This document shows, piece by piece, positions 27,001-35,107 of a DNA stretch of 64,000 nucleotides. The stretch's first letter is position 1; every line of letters starts with the position of its first letter. The translations under genes were made by a program, and so were the position numbers. The stretch spans positions 271,526-335,525 of the forward strand of contig NW_020170453.1 of the NCBI RefSeq assembly GCF_000524195.1, written 5' to 3'. This DNA is from Echinococcus granulosus (Eukaryota > Platyhelminthes > Cestoda > Cyclophyllidea > Taeniidae). The notes under the pieces are model-generated. The model worked only from the letters and a program-made list of their open reading frames with translations. It made no database searches and was not told the origin of the DNA.

Positions 27001-28565
27001 GCAAATTCATCACGTAGACGTTGAACCTCTCCAGTTGCCGCCTGTGCCGCTTTTTCCACCTCACCCGCCGAGATTTCTGTTGTGCCGACATTGGCAGCCC
27101 CTGAGAGTAGACGCTCCGCTGCTGTCCGCGTTGGATCAGAGGCGTTGTCATCGATGCTCGAGTCGTCCACCAAGTCAAGGCCCATGCTAGCGTTTCTGTG
27201 CGACAAGTAGGCCAGTAGAGGCTGATAGATCTGACAGGAGCAGTCGAAAAAGAAGTATGATGAACTTTCTTTGTTTTTAGAAGTACGTATTGACTCATTG
27301 TGCTAACGTTGAGGTAAGGGAAGGGTCAAATTAGCTTCATCGTTAACTTCAAGACATTTTTTTAGCCATTCTTAGACCATTTCAATGTCTGCGGTGTAGG
27401 AACCGGGAGAATTAAAGGAAATTATATCAGTTTCATTACGAAAAAGTAACATTAGTAGCATTGCTCATCTTCACGAATTTCTGGAATCCAGGCAAGCGAA
27501 TTAAAAAGCTGGACGATTGATGTAGCCACACTGTCCGATGTCAGAACTTTAGGGTCGAAGCGTTTAGAAATAATTTTAATATGAAAACAGAAAGAAGGTG
27601 GGAGCCTCACTTTGGTAACAAGAGCACTGGAGCAGACAAGAGTGGGAAAGAGAATGACGCCGGTCTCGAAGAGGCTGGTAATGGGTGGTAGGTCATCACG
27701 CAGCGCTGCACCAGGAAACGTTGTCTCGAGGTCGTGGCAGCGAAGAGCATAGACACACCGCTCTACGCCCATCTCCCTGGCCTCCTCGTCGGTAAGAGGA
27801 ATGGAGGTGGCATGCAGGTTCACCCGAGTGTACGTCCGAGCGAATATCTGTAAACGGAAGTGGAAAAGGAAGGGTCCTTCTCACTAACAATTTCTGGATG
27901 GTAGTGAATGAGTCATAAACGATGACTTCACTGCATTTGTGTAGAAGTAGCGTAAGGAGAAATCTTACTAGGTGCTGTGACGCATCGTATTGCCTCTCTT
28001 CTATCCCTTCCTCCTCCTCTCCCTCTTCCTCCTCGTCTTCCTCTTCCATTTCTTCCTCACGTTCAACCCATTCCTCCTCCCCCTCCTCCGCGTTCTTCCC
28101 CACTTTCCTTGTAGCTCCCCCCGCAACATTTCCCTCATCCATTTCCAAGTCCGGAAACGGTTCCTTTACCTTTGCAATCAGCTCTATATACGTTGAAGAA
28201 TTCCCAGATGTGGCTTCTGAAGTAGCGCTTGTTTCTGTGGTCACAGTTGCGATGCTAGAATGCTCTGACATCTCGGAACGCCCTTTCGCCTGGAGGATGT
28301 ATGTGCCCGGAGTGACTCGAATCTTAATGAGCTTGCGCTCAAACCTAATGGTCTTGTAGAAAGCCACCACATGGTTGGCCCTATTCGATTCCTCGGTGCG
28401 TGGGCTGAAAAGGCTCTCCACGAGAGCCAACTCATCCCCAGGCTCACGGGCTCCCAGGTCAGCAATGACCTCATCTTGCTTCCCATTTATCTCCAGCTGT
28501 CGGCACACGGCAAACAGGAGGTCATGCGCGGCTGGAGTGAAGTATGAGGTGGGAAAATCGTCCAT
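1..28565 (-). CDS. DNAH10: axonemal dynein heavy chain, DNAH10-type (3' end beyond window)
   Basis: This is the motor subunit of an axonemal inner-arm dynein (the I1/f arm in the DNAH10 family), which walks on doublet microtubules in cilia and flagella. Several dozen minus-strand exons give, in order: N-terminal acidic region, tail, linker, AAA1 to AAA4, stalk with microtubule-binding domain, AAA5, AAA6 and part of the C-terminal domain. P-loops are visible at AAA1 (GPAGTGKT), AAA2 (GPTLGGKT), AAA3 (GETGTSKT) and AAA4 (GVSGSGKK). DNAH10 is preferred over other DNAHs because of close word matches as I recall the human protein, for example [22 protein letters not shown]-like [10 protein letters not shown], and [12 protein letters not shown]. 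The start chosen is the Met at 28565 (MDDFPTSY); the ORF is open 20 codons further upstream. The last visible exon is 359-545, ending at a GTGAGT donor; the C-terminal few hundred residues lie outside. Positions 1-358 are intron with nothing recognisable. Confidence 0.93.
359..3222 (-). CDS. DNAH10: dynein AAA6 and C-terminal domain (partial)
   Basis: Exons at about 3011-3222 ([20 protein letters not shown]), 2706-2898 ([20 protein letters not shown]), 1872-2132 ([20 protein letters not shown]), 1322-1660 ([16 protein letters not shown], then [11 protein letters not shown] and SLGQGQEA), 950-1152 ([20 protein letters not shown]), 590-889 ([20 protein letters not shown]) and 359-545 ([20 protein letters not shown]). 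The three last junctions were read with consensus signals: 590 GTAACT donor, 545 CTAG acceptor, 359 GTGAGT donor. The protein then continues past position 1. The remaining part should be the dynein C-terminal beta-barrel region. Confidence 0.9.
2130..2620. repeat. decayed GATG/GGATGAAT simple-sequence array in dynein intron
   Basis: This intron stretch is dominated by imperfect GATGG, GAATGG and GAGTGG units (for example gcagatggatggttgaatgg), with little else. It looks like an old tetranucleotide-based satellite eroded by point changes. There is no coding signal of its own. Confidence 0.6.
3680..4815 (-). CDS. DNAH10: dynein AAA5 module
   Basis: Exons at about 4640-4815, 4347-4572, 4010-4235 and 3687-3930 form AAA5. 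Landmarks are [94 protein letters not shown] and [23 protein letters not shown]5 lacks a P-loop, as in all dyneins, and serves a structural role against the stalk. Exon edges at 3930-4010 are uncertain because conserved text falls close to the splice sites. Confidence 0.88.
4929..8075 (-). CDS. DNAH10: dynein stalk coiled coil and microtubule-binding domain
   Basis: The first stalk helix is on exons at about 7827-8075 ([20 protein letters not shown], heptad pattern) and 6675-6800 ([20 protein letters not shown], ending in the KPP turn). The microtubule-binding domain is on the exon at about 6225-6386 ([20 protein letters not shown]) and the start of the next. The exon at about 4929-5289 has [27 protein letters not shown]-type [14 protein letters not shown], then the returning helix ending GLASEKIR. 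The introns here are the longest of the gene: 6801-7826 and 5290-6224 contain no recognisable gene, only AT-rich and decayed simple sequence. Confidence 0.88.
7680..7826. repeat. decayed GACA/GATG simple-sequence stretch in dynein intron
   Basis: Imperfect repeats of cagacaga, gatgg and tagaca units end about at the 3' side of the exon for stalk helix 1. The composition is like that of the other eroded tetranucleotide tracts in this gene. Confidence 0.5.
8540..9927 (-). CDS. DNAH10: dynein AAA4 module
   Basis: The exon at about 9603-9927 encodes [20 protein letters not shown], the P-loop GVSGSGKK and Walker B IFTDTHV. The final P-loop residue is Lys where most DNAH family members have Gln or Ser. 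The exon at about 9145-9493 encodes [13 protein letters not shown], the [20 protein letters not shown] string and [12 protein letters not shown]. The exon at about 8546-8722 leads to the stalk ([19 protein letters not shown]). A short GA dinucleotide run sits in the intron at about 9556-9577. Confidence 0.92.
10203..11545 (-). CDS. DNAH10: dynein AAA3 module
   Basis: Exons at about 11360-11545 ([18 protein letters not shown]), 10520-11305 and 10203-10375 form AAA3, the regulatory ATPase site. The long middle exon has P-loop GETGTSKT, the [22 protein letters not shown] string, Walker [41 protein letters not shown] and [17 protein letters not shown]. These are strongly conserved. The last exon carries [22 protein letters not shown], whose [11 protein letters not shown] part is one of the better DNAH10-specific words. 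An intron between 10376 and 10520 was inferred from the loss of homology. Confidence 0.93.
11743..12440 (-). CDS. DNAH10: expanded AAA2-AAA3 connector with Gly/Ala-rich and acidic insert
   Basis: One long exon connects AAA2 and AAA3. It begins with a Gly/Ala-rich run ([19 protein letters not shown]), then a conserved-looking helix ([15 protein letters not shown]). Next comes about 100 residues rich in Glu, Ala, Ser and Thr, after which it returns to recognisable dynein sequence ([19 protein letters not shown]). In the vertebrate protein, as I remember it, the two flanking helices are separated by only a few residues, so the middle is an insertion here. The reading frame is open throughout and the codon structure of the flanks is intact. 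The simple-sequence nature suggests expansion of GGN and GCN codons. Confidence 0.85.
12565..14565 (-). CDS. DNAH10: dynein AAA2 module
   Basis: The exon at about 14445-14565 encodes the P-loop GPTLGGKT in context [19 protein letters not shown]. The exon at about 13110-13525 encodes [19 protein letters not shown], the Walker B region [27 protein letters not shown] and the [15 protein letters not shown] string, which is almost invariant in axonemal dyneins. A short exon at about 12565-12725 continues with [21 protein letters not shown]2 binds nucleotide structurally and is normally not hydrolytic. The stretch 13590-14440 between the two main exons is intron without recognisable content. Confidence 0.9.
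15200..17402 (-). CDS. DNAH10: dynein AAA1 main ATPase module
   Basis: The exon at about 16850-17402 ends the linker and starts AAA1 with the conserved [18 protein letters not shown] and the P-loop GPAGTGKT, then [12 protein letters not shown]. The exon at about 16345-16505 carries the Walker B string [12 protein letters not shown]. The exon at about 15825-16017 carries [21 protein letters not shown], the sensor-1 region, and [18 protein letters not shown]. The exon at about 15200-15560 has the [14 protein letters not shown] helix region leading into AAA2. All catalytic motifs of the main ATP-hydrolysing site are intact, so the motor should be active. Confidence 0.93.
17574..22035 (-). CDS. 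DNAH10: dynein heavy chain distal stem and linker (DHC_N2)
   Basis: Exons at about 21880-22035, 21237-21510, 20770-21050, 20116-20465, 19680-19910, 19345-19635, 19192-19350, 18516-18895, 18450-18540, 18070-18305 and 17574-17822 encode the end of the stem and the linker, the mechanical lever that swings over the AAA ring. Diagnostic words are [32 protein letters not shown], the W-YLE-IF and QLPNEAKRF signatures, and [28 protein letters not shown], which is among the most conserved dynein strings. The intron around 20520-20640 holds a decayed tetranucleotide repeat. Edges are approximate. Confidence 0.9.
20525..20640. repeat. decayed CATTCATC array in dynein intron
   Basis: On the plus strand this is a run of cattcatctattcattt-type units, the complement of the GATG-type arrays in other introns of the same gene. 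It has no coding content. Confidence 0.6.
22155..27235 (-). CDS. DNAH10: dynein heavy chain tail (DHC_N1 region)
   Basis: Exons for the tail lie at about 26770-27235, 26218-26463, 25700-25935, 25192-25382, 24998-25118, 24352-24605, 23614-24060, 23291-23550, 23132-23250, 22834-23040 and 22155-22480. Family landmarks include [42 protein letters not shown] and [10 protein letters not shown], all in the order expected for the stem. The exon at 23614-24060 contains an acidic, low-complexity stretch ([18 protein letters not shown] followed by Gln/Gly-rich residues) of about 40 residues that I do not recall from the vertebrate protein. The tail binds intermediate and light chains and docks the arm on the A-tubule. 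Edges are approximate. Confidence 0.85.
25500..25645. repeat. decayed GATGGATG-type array in dynein intron
   Basis: Imperfect repeats of gatgga, gtagat and gagatggg units fill most of the intron between two tail exons. It is the same type as the tracts near 2.1-2.6 kb and 20.5 kb. Confidence 0.5.
27611..28565 (-). CDS. DNAH10: dynein heavy chain N-terminal exons with poly-acidic run
   Basis: Two exons are well delimited: 27969-28565 (GTAAGA donor) and 27611-27847 (CAG acceptor, GTGAGG donor). The first opens with [18 protein letters not shown], which fits the poorly conserved dynein N-terminus used for dimerisation and intermediate-chain binding. It then carries a Ser/Thr-rich segment and a run of roughly 40 residues dominated by Glu, encoded by CTC/CTT repeats on the plus strand at about 28000-28110. 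A third exon carrying [15 protein letters not shown] is probably present near 27470-27540, but I could not fix its edges. The acidic run resembles the Glu-rich N-terminus I recall for vertebrate DNAH10. The start codon is inferred; a 5' non-coding exon further upstream cannot be excluded. Confidence 0.75.
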
Positions 28566-28972
28566 TGAACGGTCAAAATTATTCTTATTTACTCCTCTTG
28601 AATCTACCTCCCTGCCCCCACACATTTACCGCCTGACTGTACGAGTGCAGTCGCAAAGTTCGCGCTAAATGCATATCGATTATCGACTATTGGTAAAGTA
28701 ACGATCTGGTATCGGAGATGCAGGCTGCATGGCGAGGTAGCACAAGCGCGAGCAGCCTCGTAGCGAAGTTTTTCCTCCTCTTTTCTGCTCCTACAAGGAC
28801 ATATGCTGCCTTTTGCGAACAAATTGGAAACACCTTAGTCATTATTGGGGAGAGCGTGGTAATAATCCCCACTCCCTATCATCAAAAAACGTTGATTAAA
28901 ATTATCGTTTTTTTGGCGTTAAAAGTGACGCTGAGAAATGCATTGAATTTCCGCGGAATCTAAAGCACCCTC

Positions 28973-29390
28973 TCAGATGCCGGCATCCCATTTTCCCTTT
29001 AATTTTTTGAGAGTAAGCGAAATTAATCTGCGCTCTGTATTGAGGATAGCCGTTTCCTTTAGCATCAGAACTGCGTCGGGGGCTCCAATTTCCTCAACAG
29101 TATCGGTGGGCAGGTATTTTAAGTTTGGATAGTAGACCTTCACCAAAGAACGGGCAATATTGTCTTCTGAAGCAGCAAATATTATATTATTACACGGAAG
29201 CTGTGATTAAGCTTAGGAAAACCTCACATTTTGGGGATGTGGGAACTATGGTGGTAAAATTGGGAGTAACGTAATCAAACTGTATTAAAAATGTCCACTC
29301 AGGTAGCATAAGTTGAAGGAACTGTTTTAATGCTGCATTTCTAAGGTACACTAGATGCTCATTATTACGGAGTGGCAACTTGGGAAGCAT
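28973..29390 (-). CDS. small unrecognised protein (two exons seen)
   Basis: Two minus-strand segments look coding. The upstream one (about 29229-29390) starts with Met and reads MLPKLPLRNNEHLVYLRNAA and then LPEWTFLIQFDY. The downstream one (28973 to about 29166) reads SLVKVYYPNLKYLPTDTVEE and ends KLKGKWDAGI before a TGA at 28973-28975. They can be joined in frame by using a GTGAGG donor in the upstream exon and an AG just inside the second, giving about 118 residues; other joins hit stops. A third stretch just upstream (ending in DEILPLVK before a GTAATC donor, about 29400-29455) could be an earlier exon, so the true start is unsure. I do not recognise the family. The composition is an ordinary soluble protein with Lys-rich C-terminus. 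It lies about 400 bp upstream of the dynein start, same strand. Confidence 0.5.
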
Positions 29391-29849
29391 GGATTACCTT
29401 TACTAGTGGCAAAATTTCATCAGTAGCAAAATTATTCGAAGGAAAAGTGCAGCAACCTGTGATTAGCATTGGCAAATGTAGTTCTCTTCAGTAGCATAAC
29501 AGTTGATAAGCAAGTTTTCCAAAAAGGAAAAGATGCTTGAATTAGGTAGAAGATGCTATTTCGCGAGACCGTATGAAAATTCTGCTGCGGTGTGGCTGTG
29601 TATTTCACACTTTTGGCAAAGGGCCACTTTGGACCTCCTCTATAGAACCTTTGCAGCGCGGATTGGTATCCAAAGGGCACCAGTAACACCAAACTCTATG
29701 GTATCTGGGGTCCTTGAAATAGGAACTGACAAGGTATTTCTCATGCATTCCTCTTATGCTCGGGATTAAGTGGCACCTTGTGGTTGGAATAAACCTTACA
29801 CAAAGTACAATACTTTGAGTACACCTTTTAAGTAGCAAGCAATTGTTTC
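29391..29849. other. no confident gene
   Basis: Apart from a possible extra exon of the small minus-strand gene at about 29400-29455, I see no supported feature here. Confidence 0.4.
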
Positions 29850-30148
29850 TGTAGCGTCCCAGGACTCCCTGAAAACGAAAGAAGACAAAATACTCGGACA
29901 AAACATTTATTCAGCGCAGAGGTGTCTGGGCTATTGGCATGGCCCAAAAGGCTAGCCCACCCAGCGAGGTACAAGGGGGCTAATTCAATGTGTAAAAGTG
30001 GCGCCTCACCAATACCGAGGGATAAACCACTATCGTATTACACTTCGGACAAACTTCGCGACCGCGGCAGCGTCGCTAGTCCATAAAGGGGATATAGGTC
30101 TCGATGCTCCATAAAACTTTCACCACCAGTATATTCTCTTGTCCAACA
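29850..30148 (+). mobile_element. solo LTR-like element, about 299 bp
   Basis: The element begins TGTAGCGTCCC and ends TCCAACA, so it has the TG...CA ends typical of retrotransposon LTRs. Its internal block at 29921-29983 (starting ggtgtctgggctattggcat) is repeated almost exactly at 63941-64000, in the same orientation. The shared start TGTAGCG, the tactcgg(g)(a/c)ca block and the tattcagc block also align. No open frame or internal retrotransposon domain adjoins it, and no perfect target-site duplication is visible (gtttc before, gtcta after). It could be a solo LTR or part of a non-autonomous terminal-repeat element (TRIM), which are known from taeniid tapeworms. That identity is not proven here. 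Confidence 0.7.
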
Positions 30149-30564
30149 GTCTACTATATCCTCAGCAAATCAGTCTTCTTGATAAAAGAACTTCCATTGG
30201 GGGGGCAGATGGAATAAACAACAAAAATCCTAAACACCGCATTTGACTTAGTTAAGCCGTACCGAATGTAAGATTGGAATAAATAACTAAAAAATCAGTT
30301 TAATAATAAAAATACTACTCAGCTATCTTTTGTTAAATAAGTAAATGAAATTTTGATATGGTCGACTTTGAATATTGTGGTATTAAAAAGCCACAAGTAA
30401 AAATTGCTAGAAGAAGTACGAAAAATTTTTATTGTAAGGTCTGGAGCACTAGTTTAACAAAATCCTACTCAACTAAAGTAAAAGAACTTTAGTATTATTG
30501 CGGGCTTTGTTTTAACGGACGAGACCCTGTGTTTACACTCGTCCAGTTTCAGTTGCAGGTAACG

Positions 30565-31552
30565 ATGGTTAAGATCTTTGTGGGTAATCTCAATCCGAGC
30601 TCCAAATCTCAAGATTTGAGGAAGCGTTTTGAGCTCTATGGGAAGGTTACTGAATGTGACATCGTGAATAATTATGCATTTGTGGTATGGCCTTATCCGT
30701 TCTCTCTAACGTCTTAGCATATGGAGAGTCAAGCAGACGCCGAAGCGGCTATTTCTAAGCTTCACAACTCCGAATTCGATGGCGCCAAAATTAACGTCGA
30801 GTTAAGTCATGGTAAGGGGACTGGCGGCGGTCCTATGCGGCGTCGTTTCAATACCCGTGGTCCTCGTCGCGATTTTCGAGATGATCGTTTCAACGGGCCT
30901 CCCAGAGGTCCATTCGGGCGCGAAAGCCCTCGCGGAGTGGGTGGCCCCAGTGGCTATCCGCCAATGCGCGATAGTCGGTACGATGGTCCGCCGGGGTGGG
31001 GAGGCGATGGCTACGGCCCTTATCCTCCACGGGGTCCCTCTAGGAGTTATGATAGCTATAGCAGCGGTCCTCAGGGGCGTTATACTGGTCGTGATTACGA
31101 TAGAAACCTGCGTTCTGGCTCTAGAGATGGTCCTTATGGTAGCGGTTATCAGGGTCCTGCCCCTGAGCCTGTCCCACCTCCTCGAGACCTTCCAAGAAAG
31201 CCATCCCCGCCTCGTAGTCGTTTTGACAACTACGGAAGCAACTATAGCGACTACGGTCGGTACCGTGATCATGGTCAACCGTCTGGCGGGCCTCCACCAC
31301 CACCTGCTCCAAGGTCTGGTGATTACTACGATAACTACGGCAGTTACGGAGCTCCTTCGGGCTATGACTATCCGTAGGTGACCATATTTCCTTCCTTATA
31401 CTATTTCATTCCCTCACAGTTCTCGCGATTATCACGAGAGCGATCGTGGCGGGAACTACAGTTCGTCGTCATACGACTATGGATACTATGGAAGTCGCGG
31501 GAATCGTTCACCACCACGGACTGGGCCGCAGTATGGTTATGGGCGAAATTAA
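30565..31552 (+). CDS. single-RRM RNA-binding protein with RG/GY-rich tail (lark/RBM4/RBM14-like)
   Basis: Three exons splice cleanly: 30565-30684, 30718-31373 and 31420-31552. The introns are only 33 and 46 bp, and each has GT/AG ends. The protein, about 302 residues, starts MVKIFVGNLNPSSKSQDL. RNP2 is KIFVGNL and RNP1 spans the first intron (NNYAFV|HM). This is the RRM type of lark, RBM4 and RBM14, which bind RNA in the nucleus and act in splicing or transcription. The remaining 230 residues have no folded domain: RRRFNTRGPRRDFRDDRF-like Arg/Gly, then Gly/Tyr/Ser/Pro-rich sequence (GSYGAPSGYDYP) and a final PQYGYGRN. This is the composition of a phase-separating, arginine-methylated tail. 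There is no second RRM or zinc knuckle, so it is shorter than RBM4. The upstream ttgcag at 30553-30558 could be a trans-splice acceptor. Confidence 0.88.
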
Positions 31553-33900
31553 AGGTGAGATTAAGTGCGAACTCGGGGACCTTTTTTTCCTTATGGGTTG
31601 AATCAAGACGTGCTGTCGGGACACATGCAGTTGAACAGGTTGATATTCATCAATGTTTCGTTTATGCCGTCATAATCGGACGTAACGATCCTGTGGTCCG
31701 ATTACTCATGCATGCATCGAATGCAGAGTGTGGCACCAGTTGATTTCGGAGAAGTCGGATTAGGTGTAGGCATTTTAGTAGTTACTTGCTGACCGCCTTT
31801 CGTAGGCTCGCTGAGGAGACGGGTATTTTGCCATTTTTGTAAAATACGTCATTTCGTTTGATATTTCAGCTGGAGCAGTGGCAACCAAATGCAGTCCTGC
31901 ACGCACTTGTATATGCTTCGTCGTTAAGTGAATGTCGTGACTGTGCGCGTGCGTGCGCCCGTTGAGAATTTGAACGTCACTGACTTCTGCTCATCTCATT
32001 TTACTTCTCACCTTCGACCGTTGGGTTGCGCGTTCCTTTTGTGCACAATAAAATAATCCGCGGTTACACTACCGCCTTTCACCCTTGATTCGTTTCGTTT
32101 GTCCTTGCAGATTTCTCATGCAAGTCGAGTGGACTGATCAACCTCGTGATCATTATTTATCTCGTGAACATACTTAGGAAGTGATTGCCTAACTTTTAAT
32201 CGATGAGACAATGGCTTGCTATTTTGTCAGTGGACTTCGTTTGTGTGGAGTAATGCGCAGCGATTTTTCCTCACGCTTTGTAGTTCATTACTAGTACCGT
32301 TCGTCATTTCGCCTGTACCAAAGGACGGGGCTCGGCGTTGTCTCGGCATTAACTCGATGATCGTTGTGATTGACTTAGGCGTTTACGTGATCGTGGCGTT
32401 TTTTTCCTATTCTTTCGTTTTATGCCCCATGCATTCATAACTCGAAATAAATGCCCTTCCTCTCAAGACATGCTGCTTGTGCCTGAGGTTGTGGGTACTT
32501 AGAAATGCGTTTTGGGTGGCAGGTGCTCCTACTGAGGCTTGTTCCCAGTTTTGTGTTATAACTAGGAGGGGACGTTTTACTGACGGTTGATTTTTAAGCC
32601 ATGCATTGAGCAGACAAGTCTGGTGCGTGGTCGTCGAGGCTGGGATTGGCGCTTGTCCGCTGGCGGGATGTTTCACGCATAAATGGCGAGAGATCAGGTC
32701 GTTAAGCCTGCCCCGGCCTGCTTTGGGGTCGTTTCCTGATGACTGTGGCCTTAACTTGGCCGCGGTGGCCCGCTAGTGGGGTTGTCCCAACCACCGCTAC
32801 CGTCCCTGCACGTGAGTTGGCGGGTCGCTTGCGTTCGGATTGGTTCACTGTTGGGCGAGTCGGCTCAGAATCACTGGAGTCGCTTACGTGTTCCGATAGT
32901 CTACTGGCGGGTAATGACGTTCAAATGGGTGAGTTGCTGGCTGTACGCCAGTTTTACTCTAACGCTCCCGATTGGTGGTGGCGCTTGGCCGCCTCGCTGA
33001 TCCCTCATTGCTTTCTGGTTTTTTTTTTCGACGAGGGATCTACCCTGTGGACGTCAGTTTAACTTCATGGGTACTGCGGTTAACCCAGCGGGCAGCCCAG
33101 ACTGTCTGTTGTGAGAGTTGCGCGTTTTAACGCTTCCCCATTGTAGTCGTAGATCTGTGGGGTATGGTGCAAATGTTTTTGCGCGGCGTCAGGGTCTACC
33201 AAAGTCATCGGAGATGTGGGGGTGGATTTCGGTTTCCCACTCTCGGGTGTCATTCTTAGGACCTTGGTGTCTTATCTCACTGGCCTGGGGATCCAACGCA
33301 GGTCTGCGGTCGAGGGTTCTGTGAAATTGGTGCTTTTAACAGTCGGGCTGTTGAGCGTATGGGTTATTGTGTGCTGCTCATCACGATTTTTAGGCAGATC
33401 GGCGATTTTGAAATGTCCCTAGCAGTGCAACTGTGGCAGCAGAGCTTGGGGTACCGACGGAAGGTCTCGTTGGGCAGCAGACTGCGGGTAGGATCTTTTT
33501 CTCACACGTTGGTTGAGGATCGTTGAGGCACCCATTTATCCTTTGTAGTCTGATGTCGTGCTTCAGTTGGGTGAAACAATTGGGAGTTGCCTTTCAATTA
33601 GTCCTAAATGTCCTGGTGAGCTGCAGTCCTCTGGCTCCTCGTGTCCTTTTGTCGGTGTTACAGGTTAGTCGTGCGACGTGGTTGAGCGTAACTTCCAGCA
33701 GCAGATTCCCACGTCGGAGTGCTCATATTTCGTCGGTTTTGTGCAACTAGCGTTACCGTATCCACGTGGCGGCTTGCCGAATGTAAAGTTGATTATCAGA
33801 AGCAGTAACTGCTCCAGTCTCCTCGCATGTTGGTGGTGGTTGTCGTTGCAGTTCTTAAAAGTGCTGATGGTGGGTCTCGTGATTGCTAATGCTTAAACTA
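31553..33900 (+). other. G+T-biased non-coding region, probable long 3' UTR or downstream transcribed DNA
   Basis: No convincing coding segment is present over about 2.3 kb. Samples of the plus strand are 65-70% G+T (for example 32821-32880 and 33301-33360), unlike DNA on either side. Possible polyadenylation signals AATAAA occur at 32047-32052 and 32446-32451. A GT donor motif (ggtgaga) directly follows the stop codon of the RNA-binding protein gene at 31553, and a TTTCAG lies near 31868, so a spliced 3' UTR is possible. The bias is in the direction of that gene's transcription. Confidence 0.45.
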
Positions 33901-35107
33901 GGACACGGGTGGTCGAATGCAACCTCGTTTCTGGGTTTCACCGGAGCCAAAATTTCATCGCAATCGTTCATTGATTTGTGAAAACGGGTGATACGCAAGG
34001 ATTTATTCCGGACAACCTTCAAGGGGATCTCCAATATCTCCCTTCCTATAGCAGCATTGCGAAACAAGTTTGTTGACATCCTTGTAACTCCCACTTCAGT
34101 TGGACGAGCACAGAAGTGGACTTCAGCACAAACAAGTAATTCGATTTGATCTTCCAAATCGTAACGTGAATCTATGCGCTCTCATGGTGCTTACGGGCCT
34201 TGACGGTGGAATTGCGATTTCATTTGTCTGACTTGTTGTGGATGCTGCTTCGGGGAAGCAATGATAGATCGACGTTGGATTTTGACAACCACTTCAATCT
34301 TAAGCTCCACGTCAACGTTGGAAGGTGTCAGAACGTCCATAGAAATAATTTTCTGCACTACTCCTTCACCAATCAATAAATTATCTGAGTTCACGCCTTT
34401 CATGTCGGAGCAAAATTTAAAGACGGAAGGAAAGTGGGGTGAAACTGCAGGGCCCTCCCTTGAACTGATCCTTATTAAATAGTTCTTATTTTAGGCTGCC
34501 ACCTCTAGGATAAGTGATTTCCAAGTAATGCGGTCCCGCTACAAGGCCCAATTCAACGAAAAATGCAACGGTTGAGTTTCATCGAAATCCCGGATTGGGA
34601 AATCTTCTACATGGCATACTCCTGTTGTGATGGTCAGCTCCGAAAAACAACCACTAAGGGCGCTGAGGATAAAAATCAAAGGTAGACGGGGACCATTCGT
34701 CTTTGCAGATTCACTGCTCTGTGTTGGACACTGCGCCACTTAGGGCACAGTGCTCCCGGTCTACCGTTTTGATCCCTAACTGAACAACTTTCAACTTCTC
34801 TTAGTCTCCTTTTCCAGAGATGCCTTACGTCCCCACATCTTCGGACACTGTCTCACTCCAGCATTGGTGCCACAGCGAAACTCATTACGGTCTATTCGAC
34901 AGTGGCCTGATGCGCAGAGATGTCCGACAGAGACCAAAGTTATGTATCTTCTTCCAGTAGATTTACATTCTGAACACACATGTGGATTTGTAGACCCGCA
35001 TTCTCCCGATGGATTTAACCATGTATTGGACGTTTTACACGATGGCCTCAGGCAACCCCCACGGAGGATACATCTTCAGTGACACTGGCTTGAACATCAA
35101 TTAAGTC
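33901..35107. other. no identifiable gene; probable repeat debris
   Basis: Short ORFs occur on both strands, but none carries a recognisable motif or consistent splice pattern. Its position next to the gypsy integrase fragment suggests decayed transposon sequence. Confidence 0.3.

Noticed and set aside
27922..28359. Plus-strand Ser-rich ORF of 145 codons
   Set aside because: It is the complement of the poly-Glu dynein exon; its Ser run is from TCC/TCT repeats.
30802..31381. Long ORFs in other frames and on the minus strand across the RNA-binding protein gene
   Set aside because: They are shadows of the repetitive RG/GY-rich coding exon; the frame with RRM motifs and matching splice sites explains the DNA.
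32739..33422. Several plus-strand ORFs of 68-107 codons in the G+T-rich block
   Set aside because: Overlapping frames rich in Val, Leu, Gly and Trp reflect base bias; no motif or splice pattern supports coding.
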